This document shows positions 36,739-45,590 of a stretch of 55,817 bases of DNA, one piece after another (position 1 is the first letter of the stretch; every line of letters begins with the position of its first letter). The notes under the pieces were generated by a model. It saw only the letters and a list, made by a program, of their open reading frames with translations, was not told the DNA's origin and ran no database searches. Source of the DNA: a virus; the IMG/VR virus record IMGVR_UViG_3300025732_000050, positions 1-55,817 of that record, one strand, 5' to 3'. The position numbers and the translations under genes were made by a program.

Positions 36739-37188
36739 TTAGTTACCGTGCTCTTTATCAATTTCGTCTTGTGTGGCTTTGCGAACGCCATCTCTAGATA
36801 ACCACTTATCCTCGTGCTCTTTTGAAATAACGTTGAATCCTTTATTTAGATTTCCAACACCGCTCCAAAATACGCTGCGTTCTGCAACTACATAAGAAAC
36901 TTCCTTTTTGGCTGCTGGAGCCTTCTTCTTTGCAGGTGCCTTTGGTTCTGCTTTTGCAACACCAATTACACCATTTGCAACATACCCTAAAGCATCTTTT
37001 CCTTCTGCATCTGGTGCAGGAGTGGATACAGCAGATATGAAAGAAGGTTCTGGCTTTGGTTCTTCTGCCTTTGTCTCTTCTACAACTGGTTCCTCAACCT
37101 TTGGCTCTTCTTGTGCCTCTGGTTCATCTTTAACTAGTTGATCTAAAATCGCATCGAGTTCAGCATCATCATTAAAATTTTCTGACAT
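36739..37188 (-). CDS. Acidic-linker structural protein (possible decoration protein)
   Basis: The protein has 149 residues. The first half is strongly acidic with Pro/Glu/Val repeats (EEPKVEEPVVEE and related), the middle is an Ala/Lys/Pro linker (APAKKKAPAAKKE), and the last 50 residues form a small domain (YVVAERSVFWSGVGNLNKGF). It directly follows the major capsid gene, from which it is separated by a terminator and a -10 element. A capsid decoration or head fibre role is possible; no family is certain. Confidence 0.6.
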   Translation of the reverse strand: MSENFNDDAELDAILDQLVKDEPEAQEEPKVEEPVVEETKAEEPKPEPSFISAVSTPAPDAEGKDALGYVANGVIGVAKAEPKAPAKKKAPAAKKEVSYVVAERSVFWSGVGNLNKGFNVISKEHEDKWLSRDGVRKATQDEIDKEHGN

Positions 37189-37208
37189 ATTATTACCTCC
37201 AATGTTAT

Positions 37209-37217
37209 ATTATAACA
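37209..37217 (-). promoter_or_regulatory. Consensus extended -10 promoter downstream of the capsid gene
   Basis: The minus strand reads TGTTATAAT, a perfect extended -10, 21 bases upstream of ATG 37188 with a GGAGG ribosome site between. No clear -35. It follows the capsid terminator and would drive the neck genes. Confidence 0.55.
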
Positions 37218-37233
37218 GATTACTAAAAAATTA

Positions 37234-37266
37234 AGAGGGGGAGGAGATTCAACCCCTACCCCCTCT
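37234..37266 (-). terminator. Rho-independent terminator after the major capsid gene
   Basis: On the minus strand AGAGGGGG pairs with CCCCCTCT (perfect 8-bp stem, 17-base loop), followed by TAATTTTTT. It begins 20 bases after the capsid stop and is the strongest terminator in the window. Confidence 0.85.
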
Positions 37267-37286
37267 CAAAGGTTACTGTTTACAGA

Positions 37287-38429
37287 TTATGCATCTGCAG
37301 CAGCGTCTGCCCATGCAATAGCGTCTTCTTCTTCCCATTGAATACCGAAGCGGACGAATACTGTGTATTCAATTGTGTCCTTCTTCGCCTTGTATTCACG
37401 GTTAACGACGATATCACGTTGGAAGCCCCAAACACGGTTCTGAGGGAATGTCAAATCGACATAACCTGCAGGATAGTAAGGAACTTCTTGAACATCGATA
37501 CCTAGAACACGAGTTGTACGTGCTCCACCGAATGTCTGTGCAGAACCATCAAGGTATGCTTGACGATTTGCAGATGTACCAGCAACACGGTTACCCATTG
37601 CTTCAGCAATTGCATCAGCGAGAGTTCCGTTATGCTTGACGATACCTGCGAACACGTCTGTACCTGCATAGAACTTAAGATTATTCTTAAGTGCACGATA
37701 CTTACGTGGCATAGCAAGGATAATGTTTTGCATTACCTCTGGTGTCCAAGCGTTGTCAGCAACTGTAACAACTGATTCGTGTGAATCTCCGTTGTCTTGA
37801 TGCTTCTTAACAAAGCCCTTCATAATAGAAAGGAAGTTACCTGTTGAACCATCACCATTGATAGCGAGATCTTCGATATCGTTAGCAAATGCGTTTGTCA
37901 TAAGACGAACGAGATGGTCTTCAAGTGCAGCCCCCTCAATATTATCTTCGAGTGCTTCAGCAGAAACTTCCCAATCGAGACGAATCTTCTTTGTAGTAAG
38001 TTCTACCTTGCTGAATGTTGCACCAGTATTTGTGTAATCGCCAACACCTTGAGCAGCAGCACGAATAACACGCTCACCAACGTTAACTTTTTCAAGTTCC
38101 ATGGTGTTTGCTCTCATTGTGACACGACGACCGTCTTGGGCGAGAACAGTAGCATCCCATACATAATCGATGAAACGCTGTGCTTGTTCAGGGCGGAGAA
38201 TTCCGCTTCCAGCCTCACCCGAAGGATTTACTGCGTTAGGACCTGTGGTCAAACCCAAATTTGCATTTGGAATATTACCAAGGACACCGCCTGTAGCATA
38301 GTTACCAGGAATATTGGAACCTGCTTCAGATCCTGAAGCAAATCCACCTTGTGACTGGTAAAGACCTGGTGTTGTCCCACCTAGTTCTCCAGACTCTCCT
38401 GGTTGATTTTTAATTAACTCTTCCGACAT
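37287..38429 (-). CDS. Major capsid protein (HK97 fold)
   Basis: The protein has 380 residues. A Gly/Ser/Asn-rich N-terminus (1-80) could be a flexible arm or cleaved delta-like domain. The rest fits an HK97-type capsid: EQAQRFIDYVWDATVL, then VGERVIRAAAQGVGD, the A-domain-like LDWEVSAEALEDNIEGA and the end segment NREYKAKKDTIEYTVFVRFGI. It is the expected product between the protease-scaffold gene and neck genes, with a terminator right after it and strong codon and ribosome-site features, so it is probably the most abundant virion protein. Confidence 0.9.
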   Translation of the reverse strand: MSEELIKNQPGESGELGGTTPGLYQSQGGFASGSEAGSNIPGNYATGGVLGNIPNANLGLTTGPNAVNPSGEAGSGILRPEQAQRFIDYVWDATVLAQDGRRVTMRANTMELEKVNVGERVIRAAAQGVGDYTNTGATFSKVELTTKKIRLDWEVSAEALEDNIEGAALEDHLVRLMTNAFANDIEDLAINGDGSTGNFLSIMKGFVKKHQDNGDSHESVVTVADNAWTPEVMQNIILAMPRKYRALKNNLKFYAGTDVFAGIVKHNGTLADAIAEAMGNRVAGTSANRQAYLDGSAQTFGGARTTRVLGIDVQEVPYYPAGYVDLTFPQNRVWGFQRDIVVNREYKAKKDTIEYTVFVRFGIQWEEEDAIAWADAAADA

Positions 38430-38456
38430 ATTGTCACCTCCAAGTTTTCTTTTTAC

Positions 38457-39809
38457 CTATTTAAATAAGTCGGCTGTTTTGAGGAAACGTCCGCCCCATA
38501 AGGATTTTTCAACCATTTCTGGTTGATCCTGCACGATCTCGCCTAGATCGCCAGACTTTCGGAATGCCGTATCTGCTTCTACTGCGTCCACACGCTTTCC
38601 AAATCTATTAATTACTTCAGATGTTGCAGCGATGTCTTTGGCGACTGCTTCAAGTGAAGATTTTACTGCATCTGTATCGACCTTTGTAGACTTAAGCATT
38701 TCTACTTCTGCCTGCAAAGCCTTTACAGTTGTAACAAGATCGCTAAAGGCTGATGTAAGTGTATTTTTAACATCCGCAATTGCATCAACAATTGCCTCGT
38801 CTGACTTCTTTGCCTTATTCTCCTCGTCCATTTCAGCATTAGGACCTTCCTTAGAATCTTCTTCTTCGGTTTCCTTATCTGGATGTGCAGCCTTTTCAGT
38901 TTCTTCATCATCTTTTGGCTTTTCAGTATTTTCTGATTCCATTGATGCTGCTTTTTCTGTTTCGACCACAGGAGTTTCTTCGGCAACAGCCTCTGGAGCA
39001 ATCTCTTCTGACTTTGTAACTTCGACTGTTTCTTCAACAGCCTTTGCTTTTTTGGTCATAGGATTTACCTCCTCTATGGTCTTAGTATCAATGCCTTTAG
39101 CACTATCTACTAAGAATTTAACTATATTCATTTTTTCGTTGTCTTCTTTTTCAACGAAACCTATATTTTCCATCTGATCGCCACTAACTGGACTTACAAC
39201 AGATTCTTGATCTGAAATCATAACTAATCCAGATTCTTTATCATAAAAAACATTTTCTAATTCAACGTCTGCACCCTTTACAACATCTACTCCATCTACC
39301 TTTTCAACAGATACAATGTTTGCAAATTGATTTGCTGGGGAATCTACAAGACTCAACTCAACAAGATCATAATCCTTAATAATTCTAATTGTAGAATCTG
39401 ATTTCTCATCATAACCATCATCCCATTTATTCATACGTCCACCAATTGAAAATCCTGTTAGTGTACCGTCCAAAACTTTTTCCCATGTATCTTGTGCACC
39501 TTTAGAAACATATGCAGATACAAAAACACCAGAATAAAACTTTTTTGTATTTGGATCAAAATATTTATCTGCTTTAAAATTAACCATCTTACCTACTGCA
39601 AGAGGTTGATGCATTTCACGAATGTTTCCACGGAAATTACTAAATGCTTTCATTGATGCTTCTGATGTAACAATATCGCCTTGCTTATCTAAATTATCTA
39701 GTGAAGCAAAGCCAGAAACAATGCGTCTTTCCTTGTCCACCTTAGAAAGTGGTAAGGAAAGCCTTAACGAGTCGCCATCAGTATTCCAATGGGCTTTGGA
39801 TATAGTCAT
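38457..39809 (-). CDS. Prohead protease fused to scaffold-like domain
   Basis: The protein has 450 residues. Residues 1-175 resemble S78/XkdF-type prohead proteases: IVSGFASLDNLDKQGDIVT, a His in REMHQPLAVGK (H67) and a Ser in TGFSIGG (S121). Residues about 240-340 are very acidic and Lys-rich (repeated E/K with TEKAA), and about 330-420 read as a coiled coil. This resembles a scaffold fused to the protease that would be removed during maturation. The ATG at 39809 lacks a ribosome site and has TATAAT 9 bases upstream, so it may be nearly leaderless. Confidence 0.85.
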   Translation of the reverse strand: MTISKAHWNTDGDSLRLSLPLSKVDKERRIVSGFASLDNLDKQGDIVTSEASMKAFSNFRGNIREMHQPLAVGKMVNFKADKYFDPNTKKFYSGVFVSAYVSKGAQDTWEKVLDGTLTGFSIGGRMNKWDDGYDEKSDSTIRIIKDYDLVELSLVDSPANQFANIVSVEKVDGVDVVKGADVELENVFYDKESGLVMISDQESVVSPVSGDQMENIGFVEKEDNEKMNIVKFLVDSAKGIDTKTIEEVNPMTKKAKAVEETVEVTKSEEIAPEAVAEETPVVETEKAASMESENTEKPKDDEETEKAAHPDKETEEEDSKEGPNAEMDEENKAKKSDEAIVDAIADVKNTLTSAFSDLVTTVKALQAEVEMLKSTKVDTDAVKSSLEAVAKDIAATSEVINRFGKRVDAVEADTAFRKSGDLGEIVQDQPEMVEKSLWGGRFLKTADLFK

Positions 39810-39818
39810 GTTAAATAT

Positions 39819-39864
39819 ATTATAGAGCCTTTTTTCACATACTTGTGAATAAACCTGTGGATAA
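39819..39864 (-). promoter_or_regulatory. Promoter region with two DnaA-box-like 9-mers upstream of the protease gene
   Basis: On the minus strand TTATCCACA (39864-39856, exact DnaA-box consensus) and TTATTCACA (39852-39844, one mismatch) lie in the same orientation 12 bases apart. TATAAT follows at 39824-39819. TTCACA inside the second box is 19 bases from the -10 and may serve as a weak -35. The region could be DnaA-regulated, or the match may be chance. Confidence 0.45.
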
Positions 39865-39865
39865 C

Positions 39866-41455
39866 CTATTGAGAAGATCTACCCTCGCCTTTTGGATTCC
39901 GTCCACTAATTGTGGCTGGACCATCAGATTGGTTGTTTAGTCGCTCCCCATCCCTTGCTCTTTGCACATTATCTGCTGGCTTTGGCTGGAAAGGCTCATC
40001 TCCTCCTTCCCGTTGAGGAAGTCCAAGTGTCTGTCTTGCCTCATTTGGAAGCATAACTTGAGTCTTTATATATCTTTCAATGATCTGTGACTGAGCAATT
40101 TCATCAGTCAGAGTTAATTCCTTAAACTTCAGCAATAGGATATCTGTCTTTTCTTTGATAATCTTATTTAGAGTTTTTTCTAATTCCTTTTGTGCTGGTC
40201 TTGAAACCTGTTCTTTAAAGGTTCTATCTTGTGCAAGTGCTGCAGCAAGTCCACCTGCTTCTCCTCCACCAATTTTAGAAAGTGGAACTTGGTGAGCAAT
40301 TAAAATATCATCACGATTTTGTTTACGATATCTTTCAAATGAACCTTCTTGTACACCGTTTTCAATTGGCTCCATCTTAAACTCAACTTTATTTTGATCC
40401 GTATCTCCTGGAAGTGGAATATAAAGTGTTCTATGTGATTGTCCTTTAAGATTGGTTTGTAAAAATCTAAACATTTTATCTTCAGCATCAGATGATAGTC
40501 TTGCACCCTTAAGTGTAATAACATAACGTGGTACAGCCTTGTTACTGAAATAATCAATATTATATTGTGAGGCTAATTGATCACCATAAAGTGAATTAAT
40601 TGCTGACATAATATCTGGAACACCATAAAATGTATTTAGTGGTGAATACTGTTTAAAATGAATAATCTCATTTGGTCTTGGATCATCTGTAATTGGATTT
40701 GGATTGTTTGCGCCAAAGTTTCTAAAGTAAACAACCTTCTGTCCAATAATTTGAACATAACCATCACGTAGTCTGCGAACACGCATTGTGGTTGCTGGAA
40801 TGTGGCCTACATAACCAATTTGTCCAGATGTTGTTCTACCTACTTCAAGATAACCATTTCCGATTGCCTGCATATCTGTATATACCTTGGTCATTGTAGT
40901 TGTAAAAGAATCATCATCATTTAATGATTCAATCCAAGCATGCATTTCAATCTTTGCTCTTTCAATTCTATTTCTTGCCCTATCAACCTGTCCAGAGTCT
41001 GAGTTTGATTCTAGTTTAAGCATTGTGCTTGGAGATAGTTCAAAATCATATCCAAGACCAACAACATTTTCTACCTTTGCATCAATAGCAGCATGGTTGG
41101 CAAATGAAGTATCGTAGAAATTTGCTAATTCATAAACATTCCATGGTGGAGTAATAACATCAAAAAGTCCATATGCATTTCTGTATACTGTTCCAGGATT
41201 AATTTCTTTTGAACGTGCACCATCAATACCGCTTTGATTTGCTCTTGCACTATCCATGTAGCCTTGCATATTATCTGGTGCTAAAGACTTTTCTGCAATT
41301 CTGTTTGTGCGACGCTTAAAATTATTTCCCAAACCAGAATATGTTTTTAGTTCAGACCAAACCTTGTTGAATGGATCTTCTTGTTTAAACTGATCCAAGA
41401 AACTAGATGGTGTGTCTATATTCGCATTAATAAAAATCTGATCTTCGTTTGACAT
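39866..41455 (-). CDS. Portal protein
   Basis: The protein has 529 residues, in the usual portal range. It shows the portal body pattern: NHAAIDAKVENVVGLGYDFEL, then IPATTMRVRRLRDG, EIIHFKQYSPLNTFYGVPDIM and a long wing with KAVPRYVITLKGA. The C-terminal 60 residues are Pro/Gly/Asn-rich and disordered. The dodecamer forms the DNA gate and terminase docking site. It starts one base inside the small gene before it and precedes the protease gene by 56 bases. Confidence 0.92.
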   Translation of the reverse strand: MSNEDQIFINANIDTPSSFLDQFKQEDPFNKVWSELKTYSGLGNNFKRRTNRIAEKSLAPDNMQGYMDSARANQSGIDGARSKEINPGTVYRNAYGLFDVITPPWNVYELANFYDTSFANHAAIDAKVENVVGLGYDFELSPSTMLKLESNSDSGQVDRARNRIERAKIEMHAWIESLNDDDSFTTTMTKVYTDMQAIGNGYLEVGRTTSGQIGYVGHIPATTMRVRRLRDGYVQIIGQKVVYFRNFGANNPNPITDDPRPNEIIHFKQYSPLNTFYGVPDIMSAINSLYGDQLASQYNIDYFSNKAVPRYVITLKGARLSSDAEDKMFRFLQTNLKGQSHRTLYIPLPGDTDQNKVEFKMEPIENGVQEGSFERYRKQNRDDILIAHQVPLSKIGGGEAGGLAAALAQDRTFKEQVSRPAQKELEKTLNKIIKEKTDILLLKFKELTLTDEIAQSQIIERYIKTQVMLPNEARQTLGLPQREGGDEPFQPKPADNVQRARDGERLNNQSDGPATISGRNPKGEGRSSQ

Positions 41456-41859
41456 TAGTCTGTTGCTCCATATTTTGCAATTGTGTCTTTTGCTGCTTGA
41501 ACAGCACCTAAATCGTTAAGGTTAGGAATTAGTCCTTCTGCCATTCTTTGTTTTTGTTCAGAGTATTCTTCATCGGTTACCCTTCCCAATCCAGCAAAGA
41601 AGTATGGTTCTCCATCTGGCTCACCGTAGTATGCTGCTGCCTGCTTTAATTTAGCGATCTGAGCAATATCACCCTTCATAGATGGAATGTTTAGGATGTT
41701 ACCCTCTCCATCAGTAAACCATTTGCCGTTTGCCCTCTTCCAAACATAAAGACCCCAGTCATAGTTCTTTTCAATTAAAGTAACCTTGGTATCACCAATT
41801 TGACCAGGCATTCTTGGTTTTCCGTCTTTACCAAAAGGGGCATTGTTTTTGTTTTTCAT
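41455..41859 (-). CDS. Hypothetical protein upstream of the portal (134 residues)
   Basis: The start at ATG 41859 is chosen because TATACT with an extended TGG ends 7 bases upstream and no ribosome site is present; a GTG at 41865 is the alternative. The protein has a basic N-terminus, then YDWGLYVWKRANGKWFTDGEG and a helix-rich C-terminus (YSEQKQRMAEGL). It appears to be a small WW-like or SH3-like beta unit plus helices. No family is recognised. It is the first gene of the portal-capsid operon. Confidence 0.6.
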   Translation of the reverse strand: MKNKNNAPFGKDGKPRMPGQIGDTKVTLIEKNYDWGLYVWKRANGKWFTDGEGNILNIPSMKGDIAQIAKLKQAAAYYGEPDGEPYFFAGLGRVTDEEYSEQKQRMAEGLIPNLNDLGAVQAAKDTIAKYGATD

Positions 41860-41866
41860 AACCACC

Positions 41867-41875
41867 AGTATACCA
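41867..41875 (-). promoter_or_regulatory. Putative leaderless promoter of the portal operon
   Basis: The minus strand reads TGGTATACT (extended -10), 7 bases before ATG 41859. The whole gap to the preceding gene is 18 bases. No Shine-Dalgarno sequence of normal spacing is seen. Confidence 0.5.
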
Positions 41876-41877
41876 TA

Positions 41878-44800
41878 CTATACTGCGTTGATGACTTTAG
41901 ACTGCCATGTTACATCTGTATTGAAGTTATATTCATAGTTGTCAAACATTAAAAGCCTTTCATCATCAATAATTATCTTATTAGTACCAGCAAAGGCATC
42001 GTAAATATTTTTTGGATTTACGCCATAATAACTTGTGGTAGATAGGATTAGTACGTTATTCCAGTTACCAGCGTCAACCCAATACTCCCAATCCTGAACT
42101 GAGGATCCACTGTTGAGAACCTGGAACCATTGACGCTTGACGACAGTCTTTACTTCCTGAAGGGTTGTAGACTGATAATACGATATATTACTAAATACAA
42201 GTGGTCCAACTAGGTTTAACTCACCAGTGTAGTTTGTATAATCAATGATGTTGGCAAACGATATTCCCAAAACAGACCATTCTTTTACAGTTATAACGGG
42301 GTTCTTAACCAATTTTCCATTTATATAAAATGCTATACCGTTTTCCAGTCTTCCAGTGTCTGAGTTAATTGCATAAATTTTTGCACGTCTACCGTCTGGA
42401 CTATCTGCAACCATATAAAAATTCAAAGAACTATTGCGTCCATATATATTAAATATTGGAGTTGGGGCATATGGGAAAAAGTCTTTATCATATTTAAGGA
42501 ATACCTGCATAGCCATAACCTGATAGTCAGATGCCTTACTTGAATTAATCTTAATAGAAAGACCTCTATCAATTTGTGGATTATATGTGCCCTTAATCTC
42601 AAAGCCACTATTTCTACTTAGATATAAGTATGGCATGCTCTTTTTATAAATGGTGTATGGATTTGTATGCTTATAATTATAATAAAATCCATCTTTGGTA
42701 TATGGATAAACATCAGTACCGAACCTTGTACCAATTGGAGTCAACTGGTTTGCGTTTAGTGCTTGTGATGCCAACTGCAATGATCTCACCTTAACTGGAT
42801 TAAATCTAACTCCATTAACTACAAACTCTAAGTGTAAGACAATAGATAGGTCATTAAAGTCTACTAGTGTTGGTGGATAGATAACCATATTATCTACCAC
42901 TTCATATTTAGTGTGTTGCCAATCAGAGCCAGGAATTACTACTCCATTCTTTGTGGCATTTTCAATACGAGTAAAATAACCAGGCTGAGCATTTGCACCA
43001 GTTTTAGTATATTGGAAAGTGATATAGGATCTTACCAAAGAATTAGAGGTATCGTATAGGTAATTCTTTATAGATCTTTGTGCTAAATCATCATAATTAT
43101 CATAATTAGTATATAGGTGATTATCTAATAAAGCATATGTCTTTTGAGTTGGTTTTTCATACTCAGATTTTAGTTCTGCATAGTTCCAAGTGCCCGTGGT
43201 TTCTGATTCTGTATATTTAGATGGTGCAGGATAGTCAATATTAAATTGAATAAAATCCAGACCGTATACCGTCGACCCATCATCTGCTACTATATTTTTA
43301 CCAAAATATGTAAGCGGAAGATTATCTTCCCAATATCCAGTTGTAGCAATGTCTGGAATTAGTTTGTCAAATATCTTTTCAAAAATTAGTGTGTGGCTTG
43401 CTATATGATCAACTAGACGCTGTACTGAAAAATCTGATGGCGTACCGCCACTTAATAAATATTGCCAAAATGTTACATTGTCTCCAAAATATGAATCACC
43501 AGAATCTATTGGTGTTACGCCATCAAAGTATTCAAAGACATCTTCATAGTCATAAGGAACACCCTTAAAGTTAAGTCCTAAATCAACATTGCTAATATTT
43601 CTAGCAGTTGTAAAACCAACTTTGTAGATATTACCAGTAAAAGTATTTGATAGTTCTTTTGTACCACCAATATAAACGTTTAATTGATTTTTGTTTCCAA
43701 AAAACGATAATAGATTTTTTCCATAGTAGTTAGCAAAATCATCAATGTTTATACCTGCTGCAAATATTGTTCCAACTTCAACCCCTGGAGATGAATAGAT
43801 AACTTTTGTGGTTCCAGAATATTTTAATATATAATCAATTCTATGATCTTGTGCCTCAATGGAAAAATAGTTATTATTGGTCGAATCTTCTACCCTAATC
43901 AATACCTGCGGTATACCAGTGATTGCCTCTTTAATTTTAAAAATACCATAAAATGCTTTTGTCTCTTCAGAGATCATATTTAGTTTATTATAATAAATAT
44001 ATGCATTAGTATTATCCCAAGAAGAATTTGGTCTAAATGTAATAAACTTATATTCTTCTGATTGTATACTATCGCAATCTGTAAATAGATTTGATTGTGT
44101 TTTATTTGAAAATATAAAATCTGGCAAATTAAAGGATGGAGTAGATAGTATGCCGTTGTTCGTTTCAAGATTATCTACCGCTGCTTGATTCCATTCTCCA
44201 GTATCTGGATACATATAATTGTTTGCATACTTGGAAAATGGGTAATCTATATATACTGATGTTCCACCATATGCATGATTAATTACTTCTGGAAACTCTA
44301 CTCCCTGCCCATAAACAAATCTACGCTTAGCCACTATTGTCGAAACCTGATATGGATAAATAGCAACACAGTCAATCATATATGGCGATACATTATCATA
44401 TGCGTAGAAGCCTAGCCAGTCTTGATGCTTGCCAGTCTCGGCATTATATTCAAGTGGCAGATTGAGTGTGAGTGGTGAAATAGCAAAAGAAATAACCTGT
44501 TCTCCATTAATTAAGAGCGATGCGTTATTATTGGAAACACGGACATGAAGCAACATTGGCTTTGACCATTCACCAATATAATGAGATCCAAAGTCATTTC
44601 CGACCTTGAATGTGATAAAGGGACCATGAACGTATAAACCATCAGTCGAAGCAATTGGTCCAAAAATTCTGGTTTTATTTACTGCATCCGTTGTAATGTT
44701 TACCCACATTTCTATTGTGTATTCTTTAAATCTTCCAAGGTCATTCAAAAATCCTTGACCTGGAATGATTACAGATGGGTCGTTTGAATTTGAATATAGT

Positions 44801-45573
44801 ACTGTGGTATTTTGTGATCCAAATACAAGTGGAATACCAGAATTTTTTGCAACTAAGGAGTTATTTTTTGCTAGATAATATCCTGCCTTATCGAATAATC
44901 CATATGCATTTGCTACAATTCCATTTGTTGAATTAACTGCAATATTTGATGGAATTGATGAAATCTGTACGCCTAACGATGTAGAATTAAATTCTTCACA
45001 CCATTGACCAATTGAAACACCATTAATTAAAAATTGATAATCATTTGGTGTCTGTCCACCAGCAAGATAATGAATTTTAATAACAATTCTAAATACTGCA
45101 TCCTCAGATGGAATATTGAATGTGTCTGAAACAAAAAACCACTTATTAACAACTGCAACGTCGAGAGATGTTAATTGCTGAACCATAGACCCAGTAGTAT
45201 GATCAAAATATTCATAACCAATCTCAACGTTTGTCATAAAGGCACTAAGAGATTTGATGTATGAACCAGTAGCAAATGTAGCAAGTGATTGGTTTAATTC
45301 AGTAAAATTGTTAATGTCTTTGCTGATTATAGTTATTGCTGAACTAGATCCAGTTGGTATATTTCCTTTGATAAGTAGTAGTTCACTAGATGGAAATGGG
45401 GCATCCCCTTTATTTGTTAGAAGTTCCTCTGATGAGGTACCGCCGAAAGTCCAGTCTGTATAAGTTCTATCATTTAATAAAGAAATGTAATCAGCCTGAT
45501 CATCGAGTGCCCAAAACACGCTTGGGTGCTCTGCAAATATTTTTTCAGCATACAGGTTAGAAGGACTTGCCAT
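41878..45573 (-). CDS. Giant LamG/concanavalin-like virion surface protein
   Basis: The protein has 1231 residues, mostly beta. At least one LamG/concanavalin-type sandwich can be traced at about 260-405: EYTIEMWVNITT, then FITFKVG, PMLLHVRVSNNNASLLINGEQV and DWLGFYAYDN, the classic strand series. A second similar unit is suggested near 540-640 (FYGIFKIKEA, then KNLLSFFGNKNQLNVYIGG). Such domains bind glycans. It lies between the 2OG oxygenase pair and the portal operon, an odd place for a tail fibre, so a head-decorating or fibre role is open. No signal peptide. The ATG at 45573 lacks a ribosome site. Confidence 0.75.
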   Translation of the reverse strand: MASPSNLYAEKIFAEHPSVFWALDDQADYISLLNDRTYTDWTFGGTSSEELLTNKGDAPFPSSELLLIKGNIPTGSSSAITIISKDINNFTELNQSLATFATGSYIKSLSAFMTNVEIGYEYFDHTTGSMVQQLTSLDVAVVNKWFFVSDTFNIPSEDAVFRIVIKIHYLAGGQTPNDYQFLINGVSIGQWCEEFNSTSLGVQISSIPSNIAVNSTNGIVANAYGLFDKAGYYLAKNNSLVAKNSGIPLVFGSQNTTVLYSNSNDPSVIIPGQGFLNDLGRFKEYTIEMWVNITTDAVNKTRIFGPIASTDGLYVHGPFITFKVGNDFGSHYIGEWSKPMLLHVRVSNNNASLLINGEQVISFAISPLTLNLPLEYNAETGKHQDWLGFYAYDNVSPYMIDCVAIYPYQVSTIVAKRRFVYGQGVEFPEVINHAYGGTSVYIDYPFSKYANNYMYPDTGEWNQAAVDNLETNNGILSTPSFNLPDFIFSNKTQSNLFTDCDSIQSEEYKFITFRPNSSWDNTNAYIYYNKLNMISEETKAFYGIFKIKEAITGIPQVLIRVEDSTNNNYFSIEAQDHRIDYILKYSGTTKVIYSSPGVEVGTIFAAGINIDDFANYYGKNLLSFFGNKNQLNVYIGGTKELSNTFTGNIYKVGFTTARNISNVDLGLNFKGVPYDYEDVFEYFDGVTPIDSGDSYFGDNVTFWQYLLSGGTPSDFSVQRLVDHIASHTLIFEKIFDKLIPDIATTGYWEDNLPLTYFGKNIVADDGSTVYGLDFIQFNIDYPAPSKYTESETTGTWNYAELKSEYEKPTQKTYALLDNHLYTNYDNYDDLAQRSIKNYLYDTSNSLVRSYITFQYTKTGANAQPGYFTRIENATKNGVVIPGSDWQHTKYEVVDNMVIYPPTLVDFNDLSIVLHLEFVVNGVRFNPVKVRSLQLASQALNANQLTPIGTRFGTDVYPYTKDGFYYNYKHTNPYTIYKKSMPYLYLSRNSGFEIKGTYNPQIDRGLSIKINSSKASDYQVMAMQVFLKYDKDFFPYAPTPIFNIYGRNSSLNFYMVADSPDGRRAKIYAINSDTGRLENGIAFYINGKLVKNPVITVKEWSVLGISFANIIDYTNYTGELNLVGPLVFSNISYYQSTTLQEVKTVVKRQWFQVLNSGSSVQDWEYWVDAGNWNNVLILSTTSYYGVNPKNIYDAFAGTNKIIIDDERLLMFDNYEYNFNTDVTWQSKVINAV

Positions 45574-45581
45574 AATAGTCT

Positions 45582-45590
45582 ATTTTATCA
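45582..45590 (-). promoter_or_regulatory. Putative leaderless promoter of the LamG-like gene
   Basis: The minus strand reads TGATAAAAT (extended -10), 8 bases before ATG 45573; its TGA is the stop codon of the upstream oxygenase. No ribosome site lies between. Confidence 0.4.

Noticed and set aside
38632-39177. 181-codon plus-strand frame, Ser/Val/Ala-rich
   Set aside because: It mirrors the biased Glu/Lys-rich codons of the protease-scaffold gene, has no recognisable domain and would be the only plus-strand gene.
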